Origin: Pseudoalteromonas luteoviolacea
GTDB taxonomy: Bacteria > Pseudomonadota > Gammaproteobacteria > Enterobacterales > Alteromonadaceae
Direction: 5' to 3'
DNA length: 64,000 bases
NCBI RefSeq assembly: GCF_000814765.1
Contig: NZ_JWIC01000010.1
Location: 692,001-756,000 of the forward strand
Shown here in pieces: positions 51,454-60,885 of this stretch. The position numbers were made by a program, and so were the translations under genes. The notes below the pieces were generated by a model. The model saw nothing but the letters and a program-made list of their open reading frames with translations, made no database searches and was not told the origin of the DNA. Each line of letters opens with the position of its first letter. Position 1 is the stretch's first letter.

Positions 51454-52824
51454 TTAAAATAGCGCTTGTAATGCATCGTTTAAGCTGGAAACACCAATGA
51501 CTTCCATCCCTTCGATATCTTCTTTCGGTTTATTAGCGACTGGTACAATAGCACGTTTAAAGCCGTGTTTGGCAGCTTCTCTGAGTCTTTCTTGACCGCT
51601 AGGTACTGGGCGGATCTCCCCTCCTAAACCTACTTCACCAAATACAACCAGCTGTTTATCCAACGCGTAGTTTTTAAAACTGGATACTAAAGCGGTGATC
51701 AACGCCAAGTCGGCACTGGTTTCATTCACTTTAACCCCACCAACCACGTTAACAAAGACATCTTGATCTGCAACCTGCAAACCGCCATGACGATGTAAGA
51801 CAGCCAATAACATTGCAAGACGATTCTGCTCCAAACCAACAGTCACACGTCGCGGGTTGGCTAACTGGGAATAATCAACAAGCGCTTGAACTTCGACCAG
51901 TAGAGGCCTAGTACCTTCCCAAATCACCATAACCAGAGAACCTGGCGTTTGCTCTTCCCCTCTGTTTAAGAAAATAGCGGAGGGGTTATTTACTTCCTTA
52001 AGCCCCTGACCCGTCATGGCAAATACGCCAAGTTCATTGACGGCACCAAAGCGGTTTTTATTACCACGAAGCGTTCGAAATCGACTATCACTACTCCCTT
52101 CAAGTAAAATAGAACAATCAATACAGTGCTCTAATACCTTAGGCCCAGCAAGCGTACCATCTTTAGTCACATGGCCTACCATGATGATTGCAACTTGATT
52201 CTGTTTTGCAAAACGCGTCAGGTAAGCAGCACTTTCTCGCACTTGTGAAACACTTCCCGGCGCTGACTGGACATCCGTCATATGCATAACTTGAATAGAG
52301 TCAATCACCATAATTGCTGGTTTCTCCCTCAACGCCAGCTGACAAATCGTTTCAACATTGGTCTCTGCCAGCGTTTTTAGTTTATCTGTCGGCAACCCCA
52401 AACGCTTAGCACGCATAGCGACTTGCTGTAGTGATTCCTCACCCGTAACATATAGCGTTGGCATTGATTGCGCGAGCAAACACATCGTCTGCAACAGCAA
52501 AGTACTTTTACCCGCGCCAGGTTCACCGCCGATTAAAATGGCACTGCCAGGGACAACCCCTCCACCTAAAACGCGATCAAACTCTTTGAATCCCGTTGAA
52601 AATCTTGGCAAAGACTCTAGATTTACTTCATCTAGCGTCTGAATTTTTGCTTCGACAACACCTGCATAGCCAGTTGTGCCTGCACTGCGTGGAGCCGCTT
52701 TCACAGAAGGTACACGAAACTCTGTTACGGTGTTCCAGGCTTTACATTCAGAACATTGCCCTTGCCAACGAGCAAATTCCGCTCCACAATCACTACATAC
52801 AAATGCGGTTTTCTTTTTTCCCAT
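51454..52824 (-). CDS. radA: DNA repair protein RadA/Sms
   Basis: 456-aa branch-migration ATPase. N-terminal zinc finger C-x2-C (VCSDCGAEF) and C-x2-C (QCSECKAW), RecA-like core with GGEPGAGKST, the KNRFG motif in GNKNRFGAVNELG, and a C-terminal Lon-protease-like domain (VNVVGGVKVNETSADLA, VVFGEVGLGGEIRPV). ATG at 52824 (MGKKKTAF) is preferred over the upstream start at 52833. Followed by the DUF945-like gene. Confidence 0.96.
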   Translation of the reverse strand: MGKKKTAFVCSDCGAEFARWQGQCSECKAWNTVTEFRVPSVKAAPRSAGTTGYAGVVEAKIQTLDEVNLESLPRFSTGFKEFDRVLGGGVVPGSAILIGGEPGAGKSTLLLQTMCLLAQSMPTLYVTGEESLQQVAMRAKRLGLPTDKLKTLAETNVETICQLALREKPAIMVIDSIQVMHMTDVQSAPGSVSQVRESAAYLTRFAKQNQVAIIMVGHVTKDGTLAGPKVLEHCIDCSILLEGSSDSRFRTLRGNKNRFGAVNELGVFAMTGQGLKEVNNPSAIFLNRGEEQTPGSLVMVIWEGTRPLLVEVQALVDYSQLANPRRVTVGLEQNRLAMLLAVLHRHGGLQVADQDVFVNVVGGVKVNETSADLALITALVSSFKNYALDKQLVVFGEVGLGGEIRPVPSGQERLREAAKHGFKRAIVPVANKPKEDIEGMEVIGVSSLNDALQALF

Positions 52825-52936
52825 ATATATCAAGGCATAGTTATTGCTTAAATGGAAAACCCAGTTAAGCTACAAGTTAAGAATGTAGCTATACTGACAT
52901 AAAATTGGCGAAGGCTGAAATAATAACAAAGAGACA

Positions 52937-55462
52937 TTGTCTGCGGACAAACTGCGAAAAGCTATGAGTGAAGATAAATTAGAATTACATCAAGACCTTA
53001 TTAATGACCTAAAAGGAGATTTAGGCGATCCAAATTTTGATTTTATCTTCAAACAAAAGACCGCACATCTCACAAAACCTGATCAATTCTTATTAAAGAT
53101 GGAAATGACGCGCCTATCTCAACCTGTTGCACGCTTTATTGATCTAAGAGGGCAGGTCTCTGGTGATGTAAAACCATACGAGCATGATGGGAAGCAACAC
53201 TTTATGGATGATCTCGCCATCAGTGTTTTCGAGCGAGAAGTTGCGCAACATGGCGGTTACACCATGGCTGTTTATGAGGCCGTTATGCACACCGACAATA
53301 ATTACAAGGTGATGCAAAAGCAAGCTCAAGATCAAGATGACACCGAACCTTTGGTCGTTTTTGAGCATGAAGCACAATTGATTCGATTCGCTTCATATGA
53401 GAGCCGCATAGAAGAACGGATGAACTACTCAATCAAAATTACGGTTGAGTTAAAAAGTGGAACTACTATCCCAGCGAGTACCTCAGATATCTCATTGAGT
53501 GGAGCAAAAATCAAACTTGGAAAGAGCTATCATGTCCACCCCAAGAATGTGATCACACTTCGATTAGTCGGATTAGAACAAGATTTCGAACTCGGCTTAA
53601 AAGAAGGGATTCAATACGAAGTGGTCGCTGTGGAAGAGTCAAACTCAGATTATAACTATGTCCGCTTAAAGCGTACCTTTGTAGAAAATAACTCAGGCTT
53701 TGATGAGTTTTTAGAAAGCTTCATCCACGGTAATAAAAGACGCTATAAAATTAATTTAGACAACACCATGGATGCCGTTGTTTGCAAAGGATACGAGCAA
53801 TATTACCTTCCTAGAGTCAGCTCTCTTTTTGTGTTTTTCAGTCGGGTTAATAACCTGCTTCTCCCCAGTATGGTACTCACTAACGAGAACAACGCATTCA
53901 TCAATTACTATTTTGAAGATGAGCGAAAAACCTCCTGTTTATATAGCGTGTTTAATAATAAACGACTGCAAAAATTACTGTTACAATCAGCGCCAGTAAA
54001 AGAAGCCTATTGCTATACATTTACGCACTCTAACGGTGGTAAAATCTATTTTTACTCTGCATTTGACTGGGAACTGGAGCAGCAGCCAGAGCTGAAGAGC
54101 TTATTTTTAGGGTTTGGTAGCGAAAAAGATAGCTGGCGAGTCTTCAAAGTGCAGCTTATGCCTAGCCATCATGAAGATGCGTTTATCCCGCTGTCATTAC
54201 CAAAAAGTGCAGGAAAAAATGTTGAAAAGCTCAATAAGCGCCCTCCTCCTCGTGCACAAGGTCTTATTGAACCAGTCCATCACTTAATGCTGCTGACAGA
54301 GATCACTACCCCTGAGCTTAAGTCGCACTGTAATCAAATGTCTTATGCTCAAGAGAGTATCAATCGTCTCAAAGAATTTGGGCATGGTAAGTCGAAAAAC
54401 CCGCCCCCACTGGAAAAAGTCGCTTTAGAGTATGTCAATTTAAGATCGCATAAGCGGTTTTTATACCGTACCGCAGTCACCTTAAATATTTCTGATAATC
54501 AATCAATAAATGGTAATACGCGAGATTTTTCTGTGATGGGTCTACAGATCGAAGTTGAAAACGCCATAGATGTCACCAAAGGCGATTTAGTGACGATTGA
54601 TTTACCCGATCTACAAAAGATAACTAAACAGCATGCTTTATCAGGCTTAAGATATGAAATCATGGCGGTGAGTAAATCAAAGACCATTATTAATTTAAAA
54701 GTCAAACAAGTTGCAGGTGTCACACACACTGCAATGGAGTTTTTTACCGCACTCATAGAAAATAATAAAGACAAACTTCAGCCGAGCGAAGAAGCCCCTA
54801 AAATACCAGGCCTATCTACTGCGCTGAGAAATATGGTTACAAAGAGCATTTGTCAACTGCCGCTCTATCTTCACAAAAAGGCATCGCATATGGAAATTGG
54901 TGCAGTTGGTCATGGCCTATATCCCTCTCCACTGCATAATGTCCTGTTGCCGCATCTCACGACTCACAATGGCCAAGAGCTACTGTTCCCAGATAAACTC
55001 TTCCCTGTTAATTATGTTGCTGAGCCTTTAACCGACTTGATGAGAGAAAAGTCCCGACAAGATAAGCCACTTAGGTTTACGCTTTTTGTTCATTTTGACG
55101 AAAAACAAATGAACGAACAAAACCATGGCGTGAAATCTCAGTGTATACCTTTTGGAGAGCCCATTGAGCCACTCTTTTTATTTGCTAAAAAAGCACTCAA
55201 AAATGGCATCCTATTTATCTGCCACCTTTATGTATCCAAAACAGGCCGCCCAGATATGGACCACTTAGCCAACGAGCTGCGCTATGTCAGTCACTATGCT
55301 TTACATAAAGCCAAAGGCTTAGAAGAGGCGCTATGGTCAGTCAACGGGGTATGTGACGTTGTAGACGTGACAGATGTAATGATGCCTGTATTGGGACTAG
55401 AACCCCATTTAATTGAAAGAATGCAGCAGCGTAAAAAAGAGTGGCTTACTAAACATTTTTAA
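52937..55462 (+). CDS. Large protein with two PilZ domains
   Basis: 841-aa cytoplasmic protein with two c-di-GMP-binding PilZ motifs. First: Arg157 and Arg161 (ESRIEERMNY) with DISLSG at 184-189. Second: Arg503 and Arg507 (RSHKRF) with DFSVMG at 530-535. Both keep the RxxxR and D/N-x-S-x-x-G ligands, so two binding sites are expected. Long flanking regions match nothing I recognise. Start is TTG at 52937 (AAAGAG six bases before) or ATG at 52964; unresolved. Single gene between radA and ampE. It may couple c-di-GMP to motility, adhesion or the nearby pilus; inferred. Confidence 0.85.
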   Translation: MSADKLRKAMSEDKLELHQDLINDLKGDLGDPNFDFIFKQKTAHLTKPDQFLLKMEMTRLSQPVARFIDLRGQVSGDVKPYEHDGKQHFMDDLAISVFEREVAQHGGYTMAVYEAVMHTDNNYKVMQKQAQDQDDTEPLVVFEHEAQLIRFASYESRIEERMNYSIKITVELKSGTTIPASTSDISLSGAKIKLGKSYHVHPKNVITLRLVGLEQDFELGLKEGIQYEVVAVEESNSDYNYVRLKRTFVENNSGFDEFLESFIHGNKRRYKINLDNTMDAVVCKGYEQYYLPRVSSLFVFFSRVNNLLLPSMVLTNENNAFINYYFEDERKTSCLYSVFNNKRLQKLLLQSAPVKEAYCYTFTHSNGGKIYFYSAFDWELEQQPELKSLFLGFGSEKDSWRVFKVQLMPSHHEDAFIPLSLPKSAGKNVEKLNKRPPPRAQGLIEPVHHLMLLTEITTPELKSHCNQMSYAQESINRLKEFGHGKSKNPPPLEKVALEYVNLRSHKRFLYRTAVTLNISDNQSINGNTRDFSVMGLQIEVENAIDVTKGDLVTIDLPDLQKITKQHALSGLRYEIMAVSKSKTIINLKVKQVAGVTHTAMEFFTALIENNKDKLQPSEEAPKIPGLSTALRNMVTKSICQLPLYLHKKASHMEIGAVGHGLYPSPLHNVLLPHLTTHNGQELLFPDKLFPVNYVAEPLTDLMREKSRQDKPLRFTLFVHFDEKQMNEQNHGVKSQCIPFGEPIEPLFLFAKKALKNGILFICHLYVSKTGRPDMDHLANELRYVSHYALHKAKGLEEALWSVNGVCDVVDVTDVMMPVLGLEPHLIERMQQRKKEWLTKHF

Positions 55463-55480
55463 TAAGCCTCCAAAGTTAAT

Positions 55481-56365
55481 TTAGTTTAGGCCTGCAAACA
55501 GCGTCAGTGCAGCCACTAAAAACAGATAGAATAGTACATTGCGCTTAACTAGGCGCATCATGCAAGCTGCTTCATAAGTACAGCCGAAGTACTGCTGTTC
55601 AATTTGCTCAGCGGACAACGCGGTCTCCGTGACCACTTTGCGGTTGCAAGTTTTAAAATCCAGCAAATACTTAAGCCAGCTGCCCGTTCCTTTTGAGAAG
55701 TTACCAATGATGAGATAGCCAAAGCCAGCAAGGCGAGCAGGCAACCAGTTTAGACAGTGAAATAATACGTCGAAACGGGCACGATGAGGTGCCATTAGCT
55801 CAGCGCATTTTTGTTCTGCGTGTGACGGCTCCCCGTTAACTTCGTCTTTAAGGACTTCAACAACCGCGCGTGTTGCCGCATACATAATGGCACCGGGAGC
55901 GCCAAGCACAACAAACCAAAACATCACAGCACAGTAATGAGTGAAGTTGATCCATGCCAATGTTTGACCGAACGTTTCACCGTTTGGCTCATCCTCTGTT
56001 TTAGTTTGGCCCATTTGCATTGCATATAAGGTTGCCGCCTCATTATCATCTCTGGCCAAAGCATTGAGGTAACCTTTATACGATTTACGATATTTAGCAC
56101 AGCCAAAACACACCAATAAAACAACAACATTTAATACCAGCTGCCACAGAACAAAATCAGAAAAACTATACAGAAACGCAATTAGTAGCGCGGGCAACAT
56201 AAGCCACAACATAGCGCCAATACTGGTCTTAAACAGCCAGTTTACTGCGCTTTTTTGATAGCTCAGGGCTTGGTATTGCGCCAAGTAATAATCAATTTGC
56301 CAGCGAGAAGATTTGGCACCTAAGCGCTCAATTATCAATGCCACTAATATCGAAATTAATATCAT
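55481..56365 (-). CDS. ampE: Regulatory membrane protein AmpE
   Basis: 294-aa integral membrane protein partnered with AmpD. It has four or more hydrophobic segments and the conserved MILISILVALIIERLG start, WINFTHYCAVMFWF, GAPGAIMYAATRAV and the C-terminal QQYFGCTYEAACMMRLVKR. In enterics AmpE is thought to sense status for beta-lactamase induction; its exact role is unresolved. The ampD stop is five bases upstream, so ampD-ampE is an operon. Confidence 0.92.
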   Translation of the reverse strand: MILISILVALIIERLGAKSSRWQIDYYLAQYQALSYQKSAVNWLFKTSIGAMLWLMLPALLIAFLYSFSDFVLWQLVLNVVVLLVCFGCAKYRKSYKGYLNALARDDNEAATLYAMQMGQTKTEDEPNGETFGQTLAWINFTHYCAVMFWFVVLGAPGAIMYAATRAVVEVLKDEVNGEPSHAEQKCAELMAPHRARFDVLFHCLNWLPARLAGFGYLIIGNFSKGTGSWLKYLLDFKTCNRKVVTETALSAEQIEQQYFGCTYEAACMMRLVKRNVLFYLFLVAALTLFAGLN

Positions 56366-56370
56366 GTTTT

Positions 56371-56934
56371 TTACTCTATTACTCTTAATTCACGTTGTAA
56401 TAAACTTAAATAGTGCTGCCAATCAAATGCATCACCGGGGTCAGTCTTACGCGTTGGCGCAATATCACAATGACCCACAATGCGCTGAGGCGTTATTTTT
56501 GGAAACCGTTTAATAATGGATTTACTCACTGTCACTAAGGAGTCGTACTGCGCTTGTGTATAAGGGATTTGATCCGTTCCTTCAAGCTCAATGCCAATGC
56601 TAAAATCATTACACTTTTGTCGACCATTAAAACTGGAAACCCCAGCATGCCATGCCCGCTTTAAAAATGGTACATACTGCAATACTTCACCATCTCTGCG
56701 AATAAAACAGTGAGCAGACACACGCACACCTTCTAAAGACGCGAAACTTTCATGGGCGTGACAATCAATCTGCCCCATAAAGAGGTCATCAACAAAAGAA
56801 GTACCAAACTGACCTGCTGGCAACGAAATATTATGAATGACCAATAAATCGACCTCATGGTTATCAGGTCGCTCATCACAGTGAGGTGAATGCCTATGTT
56901 TGGCAAAACTTAGCCATTGCTGTTGATTTTCCAT
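56371..56934 (-). CDS. ampD: 1,6-anhydro-MurNAc-L-alanine amidase AmpD
   Basis: 187-aa cytosolic zinc amidase releasing the peptide from anhydro-muropeptides during wall recycling. It shows LLVIHNISLPAGQFG, CHAHESFASLEGVRVSAHCFIRRDG, FSIGIELEGTD and VGHCDIAPTRKTDPGDAFDW. The zinc ligands are His in LVIHN, His in VGHCDIAP and Asp in TDPGD. It feeds tripeptide to Mpl (10.1-11.5 kb). First gene of ampD-ampE; divergent from nadC. Confidence 0.96.
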   Translation of the reverse strand: MENQQQWLSFAKHRHSPHCDERPDNHEVDLLVIHNISLPAGQFGTSFVDDLFMGQIDCHAHESFASLEGVRVSAHCFIRRDGEVLQYVPFLKRAWHAGVSSFNGRQKCNDFSIGIELEGTDQIPYTQAQYDSLVTVSKSIIKRFPKITPQRIVGHCDIAPTRKTDPGDAFDWQHYLSLLQRELRVIE

Positions 56935-57101
56935 ATAAAAAATTAGCTTTAAATTGTATCTCGCCTACCATATCAAGAATTAACTCGAAGCACTATTGCA
57001 ATTTTATTTTGAGAAAGAACGCATACTTTTGTTAAAGAAAATTGTTTCATTGCGTTAATCACAGTAGAATTTAAGATAGTAAAAACAATGATGATCTACC
57101 T

Positions 57102-57941
57102 ATGCAATCAGAACTTATTTCGCAACTTGTTAAAAATGCACTCGATGAAGACCTTAACCATCAATCCGCCGCACAAGGTGATATTACCGCAGCATTGATC
57201 CCAGAAGACCAGCAAGCCAACGCTTATGTGATTACCAGAGAAGACTGCGTATTTTGTGGTAAAGACCTTATTCTAGAAGTATTCAAGCAAGTAGATCCTA
57301 GTGTTGAAGTCACCGTTTTAGCCAATGACGGAGACAAACTGACTGCAAACTCACGTATTTTTACCGCGACAGGCTCAGCAAGAGCAATTTTAACTGCCGA
57401 GCGCACAGCCCTTAACTTTGTGCAAACTCTCTCAGGCACGGCCACCACAACAGCACATTACGTAAAAGCCCTAGCTGGCAGCCAAACACAATTACTCGAT
57501 ACCCGAAAAACCATTCCAGGGTTGAGAGCGTTGCAAAAGTACGCCGTCACGTGTGGTGGGGGTAAAAACCATCGCATTGGCTTATTTGATGCCTTTTTAA
57601 TCAAAGAAAACCACATTGCCGCTTGCGGTGGCATTGCAAATGCGGTTGCACAGGCAAAAAGCACGCATCCAGATAAGCCTGTAGAGGTGGAAGTGGAGAA
57701 TCTTGATGAGCTAGAACAAGCATTAAATGCGGGCAGCGACATCATTATGCTAGATAATTTTACCGTTGAAGACATTCAAAACGCCGTTAGACTAACCTCA
57801 GGTAGAGCAAAGCTAGAGGTCTCGGGTAATATGACATTAGATATTTTGGCACAGTATGCACAAGCTGGTGTCGATTATATATCAAGTGGTGCTTTAACCA
57901 AGCACGTACAGAGCATCGATTTATCGATGCGCTTTGAATAA
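57102..57941 (+). CDS. nadC: Quinolinate phosphoribosyltransferase
   Basis: 279-aa enzyme converting quinolinate and PRPP to nicotinate mononucleotide in NAD synthesis. Diagnostic: DLNHQSAAQGDITAALIP, AERTALNFVQTLSGTAT, DTRKTIPGLRALQKYAV, GGGKNHRIGLFDAFLIKENH and the Glu/Asp of VEVEVENLDEL and IIMLDNF. Divergent from ampD and next to pilA, a common gammaproteobacterial arrangement. Confidence 0.97.
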   Translation: MQSELISQLVKNALDEDLNHQSAAQGDITAALIPEDQQANAYVITREDCVFCGKDLILEVFKQVDPSVEVTVLANDGDKLTANSRIFTATGSARAILTAERTALNFVQTLSGTATTTAHYVKALAGSQTQLLDTRKTIPGLRALQKYAVTCGGGKNHRIGLFDAFLIKENHIAACGGIANAVAQAKSTHPDKPVEVEVENLDELEQALNAGSDIIMLDNFTVEDIQNAVRLTSGRAKLEVSGNMTLDILAQYAQAGVDYISSGALTKHVQSIDLSMRFE

Positions 57942-57989
57942 TATAATCGCGCTTGTAATTCAAATGTAACTAAATGTGCATTTTTTATG

Positions 57990-58018
57990 TTGACATTTAT
58001 TTACAAAGCATTTTTAAT
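57990..58018 (+). promoter_or_regulatory. Sigma-70 promoter of pilA
   Basis: TTGACA, 17-base spacer, TTTAAT, giving a leader of about 170 bases before the pilA ATG. No sigma-54 site (TGGC-N8-TTGC) was found. Confidence 0.65.
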
Positions 58019-58020
58019 AA

Positions 58021-58168
58021 AAAAGAATTAAATTAATGATTTAGGTTAATTCTTTTTAGTTACAAAAGCGCATACTAAAGTTGATCTACCGAGTCAGTAA
58101 ATACACGGTGATCAGTGCCATAAGCACTAATTTAAAAAAATCCTGGTGTAAGTGAATACGGCCACCGG
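58021..58168 (+). promoter_or_regulatory. Structured pilA leader
   Basis: AAAAGAATTAA (58021-58031) pairs with TTAATTCTTTT (58046-58056) and runs into T5, so it can end nadC transcription or attenuate pilA. Further on are GTGC-CATAA-GCAC and CCTGGTG paired with CACCGGG (one G-U), the last ending about 25 bases before the start codon. It matches no riboswitch I know. Confidence 0.45.
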
Positions 58169-58194
58169 GTCTAACATCCCTTAGGAGACACATC

Positions 58195-58662
58195 ATGACG
58201 CAACAACGACAGGGTGGTTTTACCCTTATCGAATTAATGATTGTGATTGCAATCATCGGTATTTTGGCAGCAGTAGCCCTTCCAGCTTACACAGATTATG
58301 TTAACCGAGCTAAAGCTTCAGAATTGCTAGCAGCTTCGGCCATGCCAAAAGCATGTATTGAAGAAAGAGCACAACTAGGCACAGCACCAACGACTTGTGC
58401 TGAAGGCTTTGCCGCTAGCCAGTATGTTAGTGCGCTAAGTGTAAGCGCTGCTGGCGCTATCACCATGACAAGTACTGGCGATATTGCAGGTATCTCAATG
58501 GTATTAACACCATCAGCAGCTGACAACGCAGCAGCTGAAGCTGGAGACTTCACAGGCGGTGCGTTCTCAATTACCGCTTGGGTTTGTACAGCCACTATAT
58601 CAGGTAACGCAAAAGCGAACTGGTTACCTGGTACATGTACAGCATCAGCTGCTACACCATAA
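58195..58662 (+). CDS. pilA: Type IV major pilin PilA
   Basis: 155-aa prepilin. The leader MTQQRQGG is cut before Phe9; FTLIELMIVIAIIGILAAVA is the conserved hydrophobic helix with Glu5 of the mature pilin. Two Cys near the C-terminus (WVCTATISG, LPGTC) form the usual D-loop, and two more sit at KACIEE and TTCAEG. The body is rich in Ala, Thr and Ser. AGGAG ribosome site. A strong hairpin separates it from pilC, so pilin is expected to be expressed much more than the machinery. Confidence 0.95.
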   Translation: MTQQRQGGFTLIELMIVIAIIGILAAVALPAYTDYVNRAKASELLAASAMPKACIEERAQLGTAPTTCAEGFAASQYVSALSVSAAGAITMTSTGDIAGISMVLTPSAADNAAAEAGDFTGGAFSITAWVCTATISGNAKANWLPGTCTASAATP

Positions 58663-58674
58663 TATACTATTTAA

Positions 58675-58705
58675 AAAAGGAACAGAGCATTGCTCTGTTC
58701 CTTTT
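58675..58705 (+). terminator. Attenuating terminator between pilA and pilC
   Basis: AAAAGGAACAGAGC-ATT-GCTCTGTTCCTTTT, a 14-bp stem ending in T4, 16 bases before pilC. Confidence 0.8.
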
Positions 58706-58721
58706 GACGTGAATAAACTCT

Positions 58722-59957
58722 ATGGCTCTCTCCTCTAAAGAAAGTACAACAAAAATAGATACATTTGTCTGGGTTGGCGTGAGCGCTCGAGGTAAAAAAC
58801 TCGAAGGTGAAATGACCGGCACCAGTGTTGCTTTAGTCAAAGCGCAACTGCGCAAGCAAGGTATCACTCCTTCAAAGGTTAAACGCAAACCTAAACCGCT
58901 TTTTGGCTTTAAAAGCGTTCAAAAAATTACGCCCAAAGATATTTCCATCGTTACCCGACAAATCGCGACTATGTTGACTGCCGGGGTATCTCTAGTTCAG
59001 TCTCTCGACATGATTGCCTCAGGTGCAAAAAATAAAAGTGTAAGTAAGCTGATAGGTTCAATCGCTGATGAAGTGAAGGCCGGCCAACCCTTGGCAAAAA
59101 GTCTACGCTCACACCCACGATACTTCGACGATTTATATTGCGATCTGATTGAATCGGGTGAGCAATCAGGTGCATTAGACAGAATTTTTGATCGTGTTGC
59201 TTTGTACAAAGAAAAAGCCGAAGCACTCAAGTCAAAAATTAAAAAAGCCATGTTTTACCCTATCGCAGTGATCACCGTGGCACTTATTGTCACCTCTATC
59301 CTATTGATTTTTGTTGTCCCCCAGTTTGAAGATATCTTTGCAGGGTTTGGTGCAGAGCTTCCCGCTTTCACTCGACTCGTCATTTCCATATCAGAATTTA
59401 TGCAAGAATACTGGTGGATAATGTTATTGATCATCGGTGGGGGCGGTTATGTCTATAAAGAGTTATTGATCCGCAATGCCAATGTGAAGCATGCCAATGA
59501 TCGCTTTATTTTAAGGCTACCAGTCGTTGGCGAAATTTTAAAAAAAGCCGCTGTTGCTCGGTATGCGCGAACACTTTCCACGACCTTTGCTGCCGGCGTC
59601 CCTTTGGTTGATGCACTAGATTCTGCAGCGGGTGCATCAGGTAATATAATCTATAAAAATGCCATTTTAGACATTAAAGGGGAAGTAAGCTCAGGTAACC
59701 AGATGAACTGGGCTATGCGTAACTCTAAAATTTTTCCCGATATGGTTGTCCAAATGGTCGCCATTGGAGAAGAATCTGGTGCGCTAGATAGCATGTTAGC
59801 GAAAGTTGCCAGTATATATGAACAAGAAGTTGATGATGCTGTCGACGGTCTATCTACCCTACTTGAGCCACTCATCATGGCGATACTTGGCGTATTAGTT
59901 GGTGGATTAATTGTCGCTATGTACTTACCTATCTTTCAACTTGGTAACGTTATTTAA
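58722..59957 (+). CDS. pilC: Type IV pilus platform protein PilC
   Basis: 411-aa inner-membrane GspF/PilC protein on which PilB acts. Two GspF repeats: TRQIATMLTAGVSLVQSLDM with LIESGEQSGALD, and YARTLSTTFAAGVPLVDALD with AIGEESGALDSML. TM segments lie at about 180-205, 225-245 and 380-402. No dedicated ribosome site is strong. pilD starts 36 bases later. Usually pilB lies between pilA and pilC; here it does not. Confidence 0.95.
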   Translation: MALSSKESTTKIDTFVWVGVSARGKKLEGEMTGTSVALVKAQLRKQGITPSKVKRKPKPLFGFKSVQKITPKDISIVTRQIATMLTAGVSLVQSLDMIASGAKNKSVSKLIGSIADEVKAGQPLAKSLRSHPRYFDDLYCDLIESGEQSGALDRIFDRVALYKEKAEALKSKIKKAMFYPIAVITVALIVTSILLIFVVPQFEDIFAGFGAELPAFTRLVISISEFMQEYWWIMLLIIGGGGYVYKELLIRNANVKHANDRFILRLPVVGEILKKAAVARYARTLSTTFAAGVPLVDALDSAAGASGNIIYKNAILDIKGEVSSGNQMNWAMRNSKIFPDMVVQMVAIGEESGALDSMLAKVASIYEQEVDDAVDGLSTLLEPLIMAILGVLVGGLIVAMYLPIFQLGNVI

Positions 59958-59993
59958 CCTACCTCATTTTTTAACAATAATAAGAGTAGTGCA

Positions 59994-60884
59994 ATGCAAG
60001 ACGTCTGGCATTTAATGCAGCAACAACCCTGGTTTTTCTTATTGTCAGTGGGATTAACGAGCGCCTGTATCGGTAGCTTTTTAAATGTTGTGATATATCG
60101 TTTACCTAAAATGATGGAAAATGAATGGAAGTCAGAGTGTAAGGTCATACTCGGACAACACGATCAAAGCTCTGAACAGTCTGCCTCACATTCAAGCTCA
60201 TTTAATTTAATCACACCGAGATCAACGTGCCCCAGCTGTGATACACAAATTAAAGCGCATCATAATATACCGATATTAAGTTGGCTTTTGCTCAAAGGTC
60301 GCTGCGCATACTGTAGTACCTCGATTTCGGTGAGATACCCTTGTATTGAAATGCTGACTGCCGCTGCTTCTTTATGGGTAGCATGGCATTTTGGCGCAAC
60401 GTTTACCGCGCTGTTATACATTGTGATGACATGGGGCTTAATTGCACTCATTTTTATTGATATAGACAAGATGCTGCTCCCTGATCAGCTCACACAACCA
60501 ATGCTGTGGCTAGCAATAATTAGTGCAGTACTTGGACTGACCATCACTGTAGAAGCTGCCATTTGGGGAGCTGTTGCAGGCTACCTCAGCTTATGGAGTG
60601 TTTATTGGCTATTTAAATTGCTCACAGGCAAAGAAGGCATGGGGTATGGTGATTTCAAACTGTTGGCTATTTTTGGTGCGTTACTAGGCTGGCAAGCGCT
60701 CATCACAATTATTTTACTTTCCAGTGTGGTTGGCGCTGTCATTGGCAGTATTCAACTTGCAATGCAAGGGAAAGACAAGGCCACGCCTATTCCCTTCGGC
60801 CCTTATTTGGCGATTGCTGGTTGGTTATGTCTATTTTATGGTGATGCGTTAAAGATTTGGTATTTAAATTTATTAGGGGTATAG
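59994..60884 (+). CDS. pilD: Prepilin peptidase/N-methyltransferase PilD
   Basis: 296-aa membrane aspartic peptidase that cuts and methylates prepilins. GSFLNVVIYRLP, the two zinc CxxC pairs (CPSCDTQIK, CAYC), and both catalytic aspartates, in FIDIDKMLLPD and GMGYGDFKLLA. About seven to eight membrane segments. coaE starts immediately after its stop, so pilC-pilD-coaE form an operon. Confidence 0.96.
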   Translation: MQDVWHLMQQQPWFFLLSVGLTSACIGSFLNVVIYRLPKMMENEWKSECKVILGQHDQSSEQSASHSSSFNLITPRSTCPSCDTQIKAHHNIPILSWLLLKGRCAYCSTSISVRYPCIEMLTAAASLWVAWHFGATFTALLYIVMTWGLIALIFIDIDKMLLPDQLTQPMLWLAIISAVLGLTITVEAAIWGAVAGYLSLWSVYWLFKLLTGKEGMGYGDFKLLAIFGALLGWQALITIILLSSVVGAVIGSIQLAMQGKDKATPIPFGPYLAIAGWLCLFYGDALKIWYLNLLGV

Positions 60885-60885
60885 C

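Noticed and set aside
58080..58190. c-di-GMP or cGAMP riboswitch in the pilA leader
   Set aside because: Hairpins are present, but the conserved GACGCAAAGCC-type core is not.
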